From the NCBI RefSeq assembly GCF_007301515.1, contig NZ_CP041666.1, forward strand, positions 2,976,001-3,040,000: a DNA stretch of 64,000 nucleotides, given 5' to 3'. The notes under the pieces were generated by a model. That model was not told where the DNA came from and did not search any database. It worked only from the letters and a program-made list of their open reading frames with translations. The DNA is from Radiobacillus deserti. Lineage in GTDB: Bacteria; Bacillota; Bacilli; Bacillales; Amphibacillaceae. Positions 53,088-62,243 of the stretch are shown here, in pieces (position 1 is the stretch's first letter; each line of letters begins with the position of its first letter). Position numbers and translations under genes: made by a program.

Positions 53088-53243
53088 TTAAAATATGACA
53101 TTTGTAATATATAGAACGCCATATATCAAAGCACCACAGATTACTATGAATAGTCCCACCATTACAAATCCATATACAAAACCTTTACCCATAGAGAATA
53201 AATCTAAGAACACATTTTTAAAAGTACGAAATACCTTATTCAT
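53088..53243 (-). CDS. Single-helix membrane protein (51 aa)
   Basis: ATG at 53241-53243 behind GGGGGAAGG. Amphipathic start (MNKVFRTFKNVFLDLF) and one membrane helix (about 24-48). No family recognised. Confidence 0.5.
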   Translation of the reverse strand: MNKVFRTFKNVFLDLFSMGKGFVYGFVMVGLFIVICGALIYGVLYITNVIF

Positions 53244-53303
53244 ATCCTTCCCCCACCGACAAGTCATCGTTACCATTATTTTTACCATAAAACACACAAT
53301 CAA

Positions 53304-53625
53304 CTTGTCTCATTATTCTGCTCGTTCGTTTAGGTTTTGGAAGTGAATTGTTTTTTTCCAACTCCGCGTGGTATTGCAATTTTTGCAAGTTGGCATTTGA
53401 ATCACCCCTTCTTCTTTCCCAGTCAGTTCCAAATTTCTAAAATCGTATTTTTATCGCAATAACTTTATGTAGATTTCTGGATTAGACAAGTCCCCTTTAT
53501 TAAACGAACCTGCCACTTTTGCGCAATTAGGGGTGAATTTCTTGTTCCGAATAAGCCCTCGTTAGCACAACAAAGATTTACGCTCTTTATATAAAACTAA
53601 CTACCATACCAACGAGTGAAACAAT
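53304..53625. other. Intergenic, repeat fragment only
   Basis: No gene recognised. Near 53560 a CCCTCGTTAGCACAACAAAG stretch resembles the interspersed repeat of this region. Confidence 0.4.
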
Positions 53626-53871
53626 TTACACTAATAAGATAACGGCTACTATTATAGGAGCTATCCTTTTCAGGAAACCTTTTTCTTTATTTCTAAATCC
53701 TAAATAACTACAAATTAGACTAAGTAAACCTGTAATAATGGCAGTAAAAAATAATATTTGTATGAAAACAACCATCATTCCTTCCGGTTGTTTTGGAGCA
53801 ATTGCATACGATGCAAAAATCGTTATTGCACAAATCATAGCTAATATTGCAGACCATTTACTGTATTTCAA
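53626..53871 (-). CDS. Membrane protein (81 aa)
   Basis: Three hydrophobic helices. TTG at 53869-53871 with AAAGGGGA upstream. Ends abruptly in a helix (PIIVAVILLV), so the 3' end may be truncated. No family recognised. Confidence 0.45.
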   Translation of the reverse strand: MKYSKWSAILAMICAITIFASYAIAPKQPEGMMVVFIQILFFTAIITGLLSLICSYLGFRNKEKGFLKRIAPIIVAVILLV

Positions 53872-53945
53872 AAAATTCCCCTTTCTTATAGGTACTTAAT
53901 TCTTGAAGATAAGCCTCCGTTAATTCAATAAGCTGATCCCTTCCA

Positions 53946-54260
53946 TTATCCTTCAGAAATTATTTCAATTTTGTTTGGGAAGGCTCCTTTTTCTTCATCA
54001 GCAACAGAAACATCATCGTGCCTATCGGATAACCATAATCGTATTTCCGTTCCTTCTTTTAGTTTTCTATCAATACTTAACTTGCTTATATTTATTAGCT
54101 TCAGGTAACTATCGTAGCCATCTTCTTTAACCTTGATTGTTAGTTTATCTTCGCTTTTTACATCAGTAATTATTGCTTCTACTGGTATAAATTCTCCTTC
54201 TTTACACCCTGATAAAATTAAGAAGGTGGAAATCAGAATAAACAATATAAGTTTTTTCAT
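53946..54260 (-). CDS. Lipoprotein, DUF3221-like
   Basis: A 104-residue lipoprotein: MKKLILFILISTFLILSGC with lipobox LSGC, then a small beta barrel-like body (VEAIITDVKSEDKLTIKV...) resembling DUF3221/YobA-like lipoproteins. ATG at 54258-54260 with AAGGAGGT just before it; an upstream in-frame start lacks a site. Confidence 0.65.
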   Translation of the reverse strand: MKKLILFILISTFLILSGCKEGEFIPVEAIITDVKSEDKLTIKVKEDGYDSYLKLINISKLSIDRKLKEGTEIRLWLSDRHDDVSVADEEKGAFPNKIEIISEG

Positions 54261-54400
54261 AAGTACCTCCTTATTGAATTCTTCTGTACCGTTAGTACTA
54301 TCTGCGTTGGTATAAATGTTAATTTTACTATATAATCCCAATTATTCTTGGAAACCCCAAATAAAAAGACCGTCTCCCTGACGATCCTCTTGTTTCACAC

Positions 54401-54422
54401 TAGCTCCCGATAGTTTAAGTAC
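54401..54422 (+). repeat. Interspersed repeat half unit
   Basis: TAGCTCCCGATAGTTTAAGT followed by AC; a copy with one mismatch is at 58295-58316. Confidence 0.5.
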
Positions 54423-54462
54423 ACCACTTCACATAATTAATACCATATAAGTTCATTTCTCA

Positions 54463-54816
54463 TTATATTAATTCCTTGTACCCATTAGATGATAAAATTA
54501 AAAGGATAGTGTCATCACCTTTAACTTCCTTCTTCTTAATTATCGATTTTAAAGCACCTAGTACTAACGAAGAAGACCGCTCACCATATATCCCATGCTT
54601 GCCTAAGTGTTGCTGTTCCTGAATTGCACTGTTAGTCGAAACAACCACAACTTTTCCATTTGAATTTTGAATAGCTTGTATCGATTGGTAGGTAACTGTT
54701 GTCCCACCAATTGAAGGGGTGTATGTTGAATCTCCTTCAAAATTATCTGTATAAGCTCTCCCTTCTATTGCGGCTTGCAACCTTGGAAATGGCTCGACTG
54801 CTATCAATTTAGGCAT
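54463..54816 (-). pseudogene. 3' fragment of a PLP-dependent enzyme (threonine-synthase-like)
   Basis: About 117 residues opening MPKLIAVEPFPRLQAAIEG, with GGTTVTYQSIQAI, GIYGERSSSLVLGALK and ending LLILSSNGYKELI, the C-terminal part of threonine-synthase-fold enzymes. The PLP lysine and the N-terminal half are absent. The frame runs into the end of the kinase gene upstream, so a deletion or insertion joined the two. Confidence 0.6.
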
Positions 54817-54817
54817 A

Positions 54818-55390
54818 TTATCTATCCAAAGTTTCAATTCTTCGTTTTTCACCTTCTATATAGTCATAAACATTCAATATCTCTTTTTCATAGTCACTTT
54901 CGATTTCAAAATACCTTACACTTGCTTGGAAACACTTTGTTTTAAATTCTTTATGTTCCTTGATTAGTTCTTGTACCGTTCTTTCTTCCGGCCAATTACG
55001 GAGTTCAATAGCATGCCTATGTTTCAATATTTTTGTTTCGAAGTTTTCTTGAATATAATTCGTCGAAAAACCTAAGAATACTGGAATGATCTTTTCTGAA
55101 TAATTGATGTCAAAGTCCTTCATATAGTGTGGCAATATATAGCACCCTTCAATAACTATATGTTGCTCATTCTCGATATTTGTCATAATAATCCCTTTTA
55201 ATATTGGCCAGAGCTTATCTCCAATTAATTCGGTACTGTCTAGTGGTGTAAATCCACAATTCTTATCTCCTCTGTACAAGCCCATTTTTAACTGGTCTAT
55301 TGAAAGATAAGGAATATAATATTTTTCTAGTAACTTTTGAGCCATCAAGGTTTTACCAGTACCACTTACAGCACTTATTAGGACAACCAT
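54818..55390 (-). CDS. P-loop kinase-like protein
   Basis: A 190-residue cytoplasmic protein with a Walker A motif SGTGKT at about residues 9-14 (MVVLISAVSGTGKTLMAQKL), then IVIEGCYILPHY as likely strand 3. It resembles small nucleotide or sugar kinases (2-phosphoglycerate-kinase-like, adenylylsulfate-kinase-like) but the substrate is not determined. TTG/ATG start with AGGGAGTAAT upstream. Confidence 0.65.
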   Translation of the reverse strand: MVVLISAVSGTGKTLMAQKLLEKYYIPYLSIDQLKMGLYRGDKNCGFTPLDSTELIGDKLWPILKGIIMTNIENEQHIVIEGCYILPHYMKDFDINYSEKIIPVFLGFSTNYIQENFETKILKHRHAIELRNWPEERTVQELIKEHKEFKTKCFQASVRYFEIESDYEKEILNVYDYIEGEKRRIETLDR

Positions 55391-55450
55391 ATATTACTCC
55401 CTTCTGATTTAATTGTTTACTACGCTATACTGCTCTTATAGTTGAATAAG

Positions 55451-55505
55451 TTCAACAAAAATAGCGTCAATCCCTTCTAAGATCAACGCACCCTTTACTT
55501 CAAGA
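55451..55505 (+). repeat. Degenerate interspersed repeat, copy B
   Basis: TTCAACAAAAATAGCG, TCAATCCCTTCT, then GCACCCTTTACTTCAAG: both halves of the repeat are present. Confidence 0.5.
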
Positions 55506-55510
55506 AAGCA

Positions 55511-55645
55511 CTATTTTTTATCTCTTATTTCTTCCAAAATTTTTATTACTCGATTATTTTGTTTTTCAATTGATTTTAGTCTTCTCTCAATAATACTCGA
55601 TGAAAAGAAAACAATAAGCAAGATTGCGATTCCGACAATATCCAA
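55511..55645 (-). CDS. Small membrane protein (44 aa)
   Basis: TTG at 55643-55645 with GGGGGATTA upstream. One helix (IVGIAILLIVFFSSSII) followed by a coiled-coil tail (RRLKSIEKQNNRVIKILEEI). No family recognised. Confidence 0.45.
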   Translation of the reverse strand: MDIVGIAILLIVFFSSSIIERRLKSIEKQNNRVIKILEEIRDKK

Positions 55646-55750
55646 GATTAATCCCCCAATGATTTATTCTATTTAATAACTATTAAATCCGCGGCTATAC
55701 CCCTGTTTCAGATAAGCACCCGTTTTTTTTATATGAAATTATATCTGTAA

Positions 55751-55888
55751 TTACCCAAAGTAACCTACTGAAGCTCCGATTACAAGGGATTGCCAAAAAG
55801 CTATATCATTCCTAATTAACTGCCCCCCTAAAAAATACGATAGAGAAGTAAGAACAATAGATAAAATAAAACTAAAAAAGTAATTCAT
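55751..55888 (-). CDS. Small membrane protein (45 aa)
   Basis: ATG at 55886-55888 with AAAAGGAG 6 bases upstream. One long hydrophobic helix, glycine-rich (FLGGQ, GASVGYFG). No family recognised. Confidence 0.5.
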   Translation of the reverse strand: MNYFFSFILSIVLTSLSYFLGGQLIRNDIAFWQSLVIGASVGYFG

Positions 55889-56024
55889 TATATTTCTCCT
55901 TTTTTCAGTAATCACCATATAAATCCAACTTATTCTTCAAGATTACTGCCCTTTACGCAATAATAGCTACCGAATTCGACAGCCCCTTGTTCAGCTTTAC
56001 CCCCGTTAGTGCGGAGGACCATTA

Positions 56025-57084
56025 TTATTTTTCTATTTCCTCTATTAGAACATCTGAGCAATTTAGTACAGACAATAGCTCTTCTAAATCTGTTAGTTCA
56101 AAAGGACAAACTATACCTTTCACTTTTTTATGAGATGCTATTTTGCTAATGAAGCCGTCACCATCGCTGTTGTATGATAATCAGAGAAAGTAGATAACGA
56201 TACTATCTTTACCCTTTCTTTGTTATCAACAATTCCTTTTACCTCAACAGTAAGAAAAGCATTTTCATTTTTATTAGGATTATGTTTTATAACCTTAGAA
56301 AGAAATTTATTATTTACCTTATGTATAATTCCAATGAAACCTATTCTTCTTAGTAAAGAAATTTGCTTATTAAAAGCATTAACATTCCAAGAAGTCCAAT
56401 AATTTATTGCTGCAGTGGTTAACTTGTCTTTTAACAATACCTTCTCTGAATGGTCTATAAGTCTTACTTCTTTTTCTTTAGTATGATTTAGGAAATGCAT
56501 TTTTCTATTTTTAGTAAATCCAGGTAGAACTTTATTTTGAAAAATAACTGGTTGAGAAATGATTTTTAACATATCTAAAATTCCGGATACTCCTGCTTTA
56601 GCATTCGTATTTTGTAATAGTGCTACGTTTATCTCTTTTATTTCTTGAAGTTTGAAATAGCATTTTTTATCATTAAGCCTGATAATCCCGGGAAAAATCC
56701 AGACATTATTACAGAACCTATATTATTTTTTTCTGCACTTTGATTTAGTTCAATTACTTTCTCTAAAAAGTCATAAAACGGAGTAACATCTATAGATAAT
56801 ATCTCATTTTCTATACATACTTTTTGAATGTGAGGCAATTTCTGTTTTAACCCAACCACTACAATATCCACATTCTTAATTGCTTCCTTTACACTTTCTT
56901 TATCACTTACATCTAAATATTGAAATTGAACCTCTTTGTTAAAAGAGGTTGCTAATTTTTTTCCTCTTCCAGCTTTATAATCTGTAACTATTAGCTTTAT
57001 TTGATTCTCAAATATCCTAAGAAGTTCAATGCAAACTAATTTACCAAGGACTCCAGATGCCCCAACCACCATAATTTTTTTCAT
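56025..57084 (-). pseudogene. Saccharopine-dehydrogenase-like oxidoreductase, two frameshifts
   Basis: A protein of about 353 residues in three frames. The N-terminal NAD-binding motif is GASGVLGKLVCIELL, then VTDYKAGRGKKLA and IVVVGLKQKLP; the C-terminal part continues LLQNTNAKAGVSGILDMLKI and ends KVKGIVCPFELTD. Frames change near 56650 and at the four T of 56141-56144. Start ATG 57082-57084 with GGGGAGAAGG upstream. The fold matches saccharopine dehydrogenase/NAD-dependent epimerase-like proteins; the substrate is unknown. Confidence 0.7.
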
Positions 57085-57178
57085 CAAACCTTCTCCCCAT
57101 TGACACATTTCCTGAATTTTAACATACCCTTTATGCTTCTAATTTTAATTTTTATTAATCTTTTTTTTACAAAGCAAC

Positions 57179-57211
57179 AAAAAAGCGTATCTTTACTTGT
57201 TGTAGATACGC
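57179..57211 (-). terminator. Terminator of the DUF3953 gene
   Basis: GCGTATCT and AGATACGC arms with an 11-base loop; six T follow on the minus strand. Confidence 0.8.
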
Positions 57212-57486
57212 AACTGTTTATTAAACAAGATGATAAAGCAATCCAATTATGATAATTTACTCTTATGCAAAAGACCACCTGAAATTGACAATGGAAAACC
57301 CTACTACCTCTCCCATTTTTGACTCTTTGCACAACTTTTTACCATCTCACTACTCCACCTTAAATTTCAATTCTCCAACTATACTGCTTTTTCAACATAA
57401 TGGGACTGCCGGCCATCGCCAGCTCCTTCTTCAATATTCGCTCCCGATAGCACAATAATATTGTTTCTCTTTTACTAAGGAAACCT

Positions 57487-57723
57487 TTAGTATGATAAGA
57501 AAATTTGTATAGAAGTAAACCAAGTAAATGCAAAAATAGCACTACTTAAATATCCCCAAATTCCCTTTTTATCTTTCTTTAACTCCTTTATGCCTATAAC
57601 AAACATCAGTGCTCCTAGGGATAACAACATAAAGTGTAGTAATTCTTTGTCGTTAGTTATTAAACCATAACCTGATATTGCAATAACTATTACTGCTAAT
57701 ATAATCCTTAGTATGTTTAGCAA
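57487..57723 (-). CDS. DUF3953 membrane protein
   Basis: A 78-residue protein with three hydrophobic helices matching the DUF3953 pattern (SLGALMFVIGIKELKK in the middle). TTG at 57721-57723 with TTGGGGGAAA upstream; the repeat family borders its leader (CTTCTTCAATATTCGCACCA). Function unknown. Confidence 0.65.
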   Translation of the reverse strand: MLNILRIILAVIVIAISGYGLITNDKELLHFMLLSLGALMFVIGIKELKKDKKGIWGYLSSAIFAFTWFTSIQIFLSY

Positions 57724-57783
57724 AATATTTCCCCCAACTCCTTCTTCAATATTCGCACCATTTAGTTGAACAAGAAATAGAAC

Positions 57784-58122
57784 TTAAACCGTTAATCTAC
57801 TTTGCTTAGGATTATTCGGAACAATCGTAAATTTGGCGATGAAAAGAACTGCAAGGAAAATAAAACAACTAGCACTGGTATTATTGCTTGTAATCATGCT
57901 TGACTGCATAAATTGCATTAAAACTACTAGGTTTAAAACAAATGAAATTAAAAACCCTGCCATTGCAATACATGTCAGATAATTTCCAAGTAATGACCTT
58001 TTGTAATCTACTGTTTTGTCTGAATTTTGGACAGCAAGAGTATGTTTTATTTGTCTAACTAAAGCAAAAACAAAACCGAAAATTAGCAATACAACTACTA
58101 GATAACCAATTACCTCATTCAT
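57784..58122 (-). CDS. Membrane protein (112 aa)
   Basis: Three helices: 1-22, about 46-68 and 85-101, ending NNPKQSRLTV. AAGGAGGAT precedes the ATG. No family recognised; neighbours are equally small membrane proteins. Confidence 0.55.
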   Translation of the reverse strand: MNEVIGYLVVVLLIFGFVFALVRQIKHTLAVQNSDKTVDYKRSLLGNYLTCIAMAGFLISFVLNLVVLMQFMQSSMITSNNTSASCFIFLAVLFIAKFTIVPNNPKQSRLTV

Positions 58123-58256
58123 AGTTTATCCTCCTTGTTATACATAACACATTTTAATACTAACATTTATTCAATAATCCTGGTCCGTTACTTTAAGTAT
58201 AACTATTCACATATTAATTTTAACATAAAATTCCAATACATCTTCTTGCTACAAAG

Positions 58257-58285
58257 AAAAAGGAACGCAGATTGACGTTCCTTTT
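58257..58285 (-). terminator. Terminator of the 58347 gene
   Basis: AAAGGAACG and CGTTCCTTT arms with an 8-base loop; T-rich after it on the minus strand. A repeat half unit follows at 58295. Confidence 0.75.
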
Positions 58286-58294
58286 GTTTAACTC

Positions 58295-58316
58295 TAGCTC
58301 CCGGTAGTTTAAGTAC
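58295..58316 (+). repeat. Interspersed repeat half unit
   Basis: TAGCTCCCGGTAGTTTAAGT followed by AC; one mismatch to the copy at 54401. Confidence 0.5.
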
Positions 58317-58346
58317 AAAGCTTCACATTCGCCGTAGTTATTAATA

Positions 58347-58523
58347 TTATTTACTTTTACCTATAGGAATGATAAACCGTATAATCCCATTTAAAAAGCC
58401 TATAACTGAAACAAACAACACTGCGTAAGCAAGAAGGTCATTAGCCTTTTCCATAAAAATAATTTGAATTATAAAAATCACAACAGAAATCAAAGCAGTA
58501 ACTAAGTAGAAAGATCTTTTCAC
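58347..58523 (-). CDS. Small membrane protein (58 aa)
   Basis: GTG at 58521-58523 with AGAGGGGGAT upstream; helices at about 5-24 and 33-52, ending PIGKSK. A terminator follows at 58257. No family recognised. Confidence 0.55.
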   Translation of the reverse strand: MKRSFYLVTALISVVIFIIQIIFMEKANDLLAYAVLFVSVIGFLNGIIRFIIPIGKSK

Positions 58524-58674
58524 AGTATCCCCCTCTTTTTTCTAGACTTGCTTGTTGTGCTAAATTGCTCTTTTACTTAACAAACTTCAACCCCCTGTTT
58601 CACTAAAGTAATCTTTACTTGAATAAAGGTACTCTATTCTTTTTTGATGTAGAATGCGTTTCTAACTGTGTGAG

Positions 58675-58941
58675 TTAAAAAAAGAAAAAGAAAAGTAATA
58701 GATTTGCTACTGTTAAAATGGAGGCAACAATCGTTGAAATATGCGATGCTAATTTGGATATATAACTCCAAACCCCCATTATTATAGATGCTATCCCTAA
58801 TATAAAAATTAGATAAATCATAACCCATAATAAAGTTTGATTATCAAAACCAAATCCAATAAAGAAAAGCCCGATAAATGTTAATGTTACAAGCATACTT
58901 AATATTAAGAAAGCGTGGCTTTTCCATATTTTCTTTGTCAT
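58675..58941 (-). CDS. Membrane protein (88 aa)
   Basis: Three hydrophobic helices. AAGGAGGTTG precedes the ATG. The end LLLFFFFF is an unusual run encoded by repeated TTC/TTT, so the 3' end may be altered by slippage in that stretch. Confidence 0.5.
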   Translation of the reverse strand: MTKKIWKSHAFLILSMLVTLTFIGLFFIGFGFDNQTLLWVMIYLIFILGIASIIMGVWSYISKLASHISTIVASILTVANLLLFFFFF

Positions 58942-58960
58942 TTTACAACCTCCTTATTAA

Positions 58961-59203
58961 TTACGTATGTGGTGGGTTACCCATTTGGGCCAGCATTGAG
59001 AGAAAGATCACAGCTCCCGCATTGAATAGTGCGATAAAAATGGTAATGGAAAAATGCTTAATATTAAAGACCAGTAGTTTAACCAAGAGAATTTTTTCAA
59101 TTCCATCACCCTCACTCTCTGAACATCTTTCACTAACCTGCTTCTTAACTTGAATAAGCAAAGGTACTAGTCCATCATTGATCAGCACCTTTCCTTTTTC
59201 CAT
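58961..59203 (-). CDS. Possible membrane protein (80 aa)
   Basis: Polar N-terminal half (QVKKQVSERCSESEGDGIEK) and one or two helices towards the end (FSITIFIALFNAGAVIFL). AAGGTG lies 5 bases before the ATG but is itself part of the interspersed repeat, so the start is uncertain. Confidence 0.4.
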   Translation of the reverse strand: MEKGKVLINDGLVPLLIQVKKQVSERCSESEGDGIEKILLVKLLVFNIKHFSITIFIALFNAGAVIFLSMLAQMGNPPHT

Positions 59204-59230
59204 ATTCGCACCTTATAATTTTACAAATAA

Positions 59231-59710
59231 TCAGTCCCATATTTGTGGTCGATTAATACCCATCGTTCTCATATAGTCTAATAAGTGACCCGTATGAACC
59301 GATTCGTGGTAAGCGATACGAAGTAACATGTCCCCAAGTTTCCTAACATACCCCACATCAGAACGATCTATTTCAACACTCTCTAAATCGCTTACACTTA
59401 GTTGTTTGATGTAATGTAAGTAAGAAATCGTCACGATAAGGTTGTGCAAAGACAAGTTCACTTTCGACTGTTGTGAATTCTTTTCCATCAAATGGATTAG
59501 AAAAATTAGTTAGAGCCTTACTTCCTCCTTCAATAAGCACTTGATGGTAAACAAACTCACCTTCTAAAACGTGTCTAATCATCTGAGCACAAGTAAGCGC
59601 ATCTTCATCAGGTTTCCAATTTAACAATTGTTCAGGTATCGATCTCCACACTTTGTACTCCTTCTTCGTACTTCTACAAAGTTTAATATTATCAAATTAT
59701 TCACGTGCAT
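59231..59710 (-). pseudogene. DinB family protein, two frameshifts
   Basis: A protein of about 159 residues in three frames. From ATG 59708-59710 (AAGGAGAA site) NLILNFVEVRRRSTK-like start, then WRSIPEQLLNWKPDEDALTC, ARMIRHVLEGEF-like, and finally SDVGYVRKLGDMLLRIAYHE and SVHTGHLLDYMRTMG, typical DinB four-helix-bundle motifs with metal-binding His residues. Changes at the AAA near 59650 and near 59420 break it. One added and one removed base restore a single frame. Confidence 0.75.
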
Positions 59711-59768
59711 TTTTTCTCCTTCCAAACACCTACATTTTTTAAATTGCACTAATCTATCGTTAGTGCAC

Positions 59769-59812
59769 TAAATTCAACAAAAAGAGCGCATCTCCTTCTT
59801 GAAGAAGTGCTA
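59769..59812 (+). repeat. Degenerate interspersed repeat, copy C
   Basis: TTCAACAAAAAGAGCGCATC followed by CCTTCTTGAAGAAGTGC, the first half of the unit. A nearby minus-strand frame (59749-59952) reads through it and is not taken as a gene. Confidence 0.5.
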
Positions 59813-60036
59813 CCTATAGTACATTTGTTCACAAACTCCATATTCTCCCTGTCAAATAAAATTAAATTTTTAATAGGGGGAAGGTCAGGAAGATGCTGAT
59901 TTACCACGATAGGAATTCCAAAATTTAAAGCCCAACTTCTCCTGTAAAACAAAATAGAGAAATTGAGCTTTTCAGTTACTTGTTACTTCATTATTTTTAT
60001 TTGAACGAATATAAAACTGCTAAGTTGAATTTTAGA

Positions 60037-60669
60037 TCAGCTATTTATTGAATTCATTAACTGGAAGAAATGTTCAGGTTTATGAGTCTTATTTAGGTTA
60101 TACCATGAATGTAATGTATCTGGTCCAAATACATCTAATTTTTTCAGCACTTCCGTCGCAAATTCCAGAGGAGCTATTCCTGATGCAGTAACTAAGTTCG
60201 CATCTGATACCGCAGATCCCACCTCATAGAACTTTTCTCCGTTATAGTTAGGACATACCATTTTAGTGTATTCTAAATTATTAGTTGTATGCTTTCTAGT
60301 ATCTAAGTATCCCATATTCGCAAGGGCCTCAGTTGCACCACAAATTGCAGCAACAATAGTGCCAAGCTTTAATGCTTGGCCAATTCTTTTCAAGATAGGT
60401 TGATGAATTTCTTCACTCCAAGTAGTCCCTCCTGGTAAAATTAAAAGATCCTCACTCTCAAGAGTACATTCATCAAGGGAAATATCCGGTTTTACGCTCA
60501 GTCCTCCCATAGTAGTAATCATTTCTTTATTAGCTCCTACTGTTAGTACTTTTAAAGGTGCTAAATCTTTTTTGAAGTATCTTCCTGAGTTTAGTTCAGC
60601 AATTAAATATCCATATTCCCAGTCCGACATTGTATTAAATACATATAGAAAAATTTTTTTGGCTTGCAT
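60037..60669 (-). CDS. DJ-1/PfpI family protein
   Basis: A 210-residue cysteine-nucleophile protein of the class I glutamine-amidotransferase-like fold. Cys110 in VAAICGATEAL is the nucleophile at the elbow and Glu18 in DWEYGYL the acidic partner; ILPGGTTWSE precedes it. Family members act as glyoxalases, deglycases or peptidases, or as stress proteins; this one resembles the intracellular YDR533C/Hsp31-unrelated short group and no reaction can be assigned. The divergent-order WYL regulator upstream is a candidate controller. Confidence 0.8.
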   Translation of the reverse strand: MQAKKIFLYVFNTMSDWEYGYLIAELNSGRYFKKDLAPLKVLTVGANKEMITTMGGLSVKPDISLDECTLESEDLLILPGGTTWSEEIHQPILKRIGQALKLGTIVAAICGATEALANMGYLDTRKHTTNNLEYTKMVCPNYNGEKFYEVGSAVSDANLVTASGIAPLEFATEVLKKLDVFGPDTLHSWYNLNKTHKPEHFFQLMNSINS

Positions 60670-60710
60670 CCATTAACACTCCAATCACATTTAATTTAGC
60701 CAAATATAAC

Positions 60711-60745
60711 ATAACTTCCCTGACACCTAGCGTCAGGGAAGTTAT
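60711..60745 (-). terminator. Terminator of the WYL regulator gene
   Basis: ATAACTTCCCTGAC and GTCAGGGAAGTTAT arms, a perfect 14-bp stem with a 7-base loop, reaching the stop codon at 60745. Confidence 0.75.
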
Positions 60746-61707
60746 CAAATTTGATGATATTTTATTAATTCCGACAAAACTTCTATCAGTCTTTTCTTAA
60801 GACTTATTGGCTCAATAACTTTAATAGATTTATTGTACGGTAAAAGTAAATAAGGTACATATGTATGTATCATATCTTTTTCAAGAAGAAAAACTGCTTG
60901 ATTTGAAGTCCGTTCTTGTAAATAATGTCCTAAAAACCAATGTTGGCAAATATCAGCCATTACACTTTTATCCCCACTAATAACCAAAGAAATGATCTCT
61001 TCCTTATCTTCTATAGTTGGAAGAAGATTCCTAATAAAAAAGTTACGTGCTGAAAAATTTTCTGGCCGGTTAAACTTATTTTCGGTTAGCACTAAACTTT
61101 CCATTCGATCTACTCTAAAACTACGGATATCATTCCTAAGATGACAAAATCCAATCACATACCACTTATTATTCCAATAGATAATTCTGTAAGGATCGAT
61201 CAACCTATAATTTAATTGCTTTTCACCACTTTTTTGGTAAAGAACTTTTACTGAGTACCCGGCAGCTACGGCCTGCTCCAACTCCTTCAAAAAAGATTCC
61301 ATAGAGAAAGAATTTAATCGACTTATTACTTCAAGACTAGTTAAATGTTGGTTTATCTTTTTTTCCTGCTCTTGATTTGAGTATTTACTTAGTTTTGAAG
61401 TTGCCCTATTTAGTGCTTCACCTCCATAATATCCGGCTTCTTCTGCAAAAACAGCAGCGTGAAATAGTGACGTTTGCTCTTCAAAATCAAAAAAAAGAGG
61501 AGCCTCAATAAAATTGTTCAATAAAGTGTATCCACCGTTATATCCTGGTTCTGAAATAATAGGTACGCCACTTGTGGAAATTGTATCCATATAACGATAC
61601 ACAGTCCTCATATTAATCTCTAACTTTTCAGAAATTTGTTTCGCAGTAATTTTTTCACCTGAACGAAGCATCCAAAGAATTGCTAATATATTGTCAATTT
61701 TCGGCAT
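60745..61707 (-). CDS. WYL-domain (YafY-type) transcriptional regulator
   Basis: A 320-residue regulator: HTH_11 winged helix at about 1-60 (ITAKQISEKLEINMRTVYRY, then GVPIISEPGYNGGY wing), and a WYL domain at about 140-220 (VLYQKSG..., NKWYVIGFC, DIRSFRVDRM). WYL domains bind nucleic acid or ligands and switch DNA binding. It is upstream of, and in line with, the PfpI gene but separated from it by a terminator. Confidence 0.85.
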   Translation of the reverse strand: MPKIDNILAILWMLRSGEKITAKQISEKLEINMRTVYRYMDTISTSGVPIISEPGYNGGYTLLNNFIEAPLFFDFEEQTSLFHAAVFAEEAGYYGGEALNRATSKLSKYSNQEQEKKINQHLTSLEVISRLNSFSMESFLKELEQAVAAGYSVKVLYQKSGEKQLNYRLIDPYRIIYWNNKWYVIGFCHLRNDIRSFRVDRMESLVLTENKFNRPENFSARNFFIRNLLPTIEDKEEIISLVISGDKSVMADICQHWFLGHYLQERTSNQAVFLLEKDMIHTYVPYLLLPYNKSIKVIEPISLKKRLIEVLSELIKYHQI

Positions 61708-62243
61708 ATAATTCCACCTCTATATGAAATTTATGGTCTATTATACATTTCCAATTTTCGGTACTATGATCTTCATATATTAACTTATTCAACACAATTC
61801 AAATAAACCTTCTTATTAAATTAAACTGCTCCTTTACTTCAATAAGAATCACAAAGTACCTTTTTAAACATTTGCACGCGTTATTTTAAGTGAAGACATT
61901 ATTACCAAAAGAAATAGACAGTTATGAAGTTTTTGCTTCCTTACTGTCTGCTTAATCTCTCTATTCCAGATCCAACTTAATAAACTCTTTTATTTAATAC
62001 TTCGGTTTCGGCATCAACATGTTCAGTAATTTTCACTGTATAAGTCCCTAAACGTCCAATCAAGTTTTGCTGTAATTTTTGTTGCCCTACTTCTTTCCTA
62101 ATCTAATTAGGGTATCTAAAAACTATTTAAACATTTATAAATGAATGTACTTATGGATTAAAATTCAGGTGTCATAAACCATTGCTTGTCAAAGAAACGC
62201 ACCCTTTAGTTAAAGACTTGAGTTCAAAATTAAGTATCTTCAT
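61708..62243. other. Intergenic with a gene fragment
   Basis: At 61977-62102 (minus) an open frame bounded by TAG reads KEVGQQKLQQNLIGRLGTYT and VKITEHVDAETEVLNKRVY, protein-like but lacking a start, so it is the 3' end of a lost gene of unknown family. A repeat half unit (GCTCCTTTACTTCAATAAG) lies near 61829 and another near 62198. The rest is AT-rich. Confidence 0.4.

Noticed and set aside
59749..59952. 67-codon minus frame
   Set aside because: Its end is encoded by the interspersed repeat and there is no ribosome site; likely chance or a relic.
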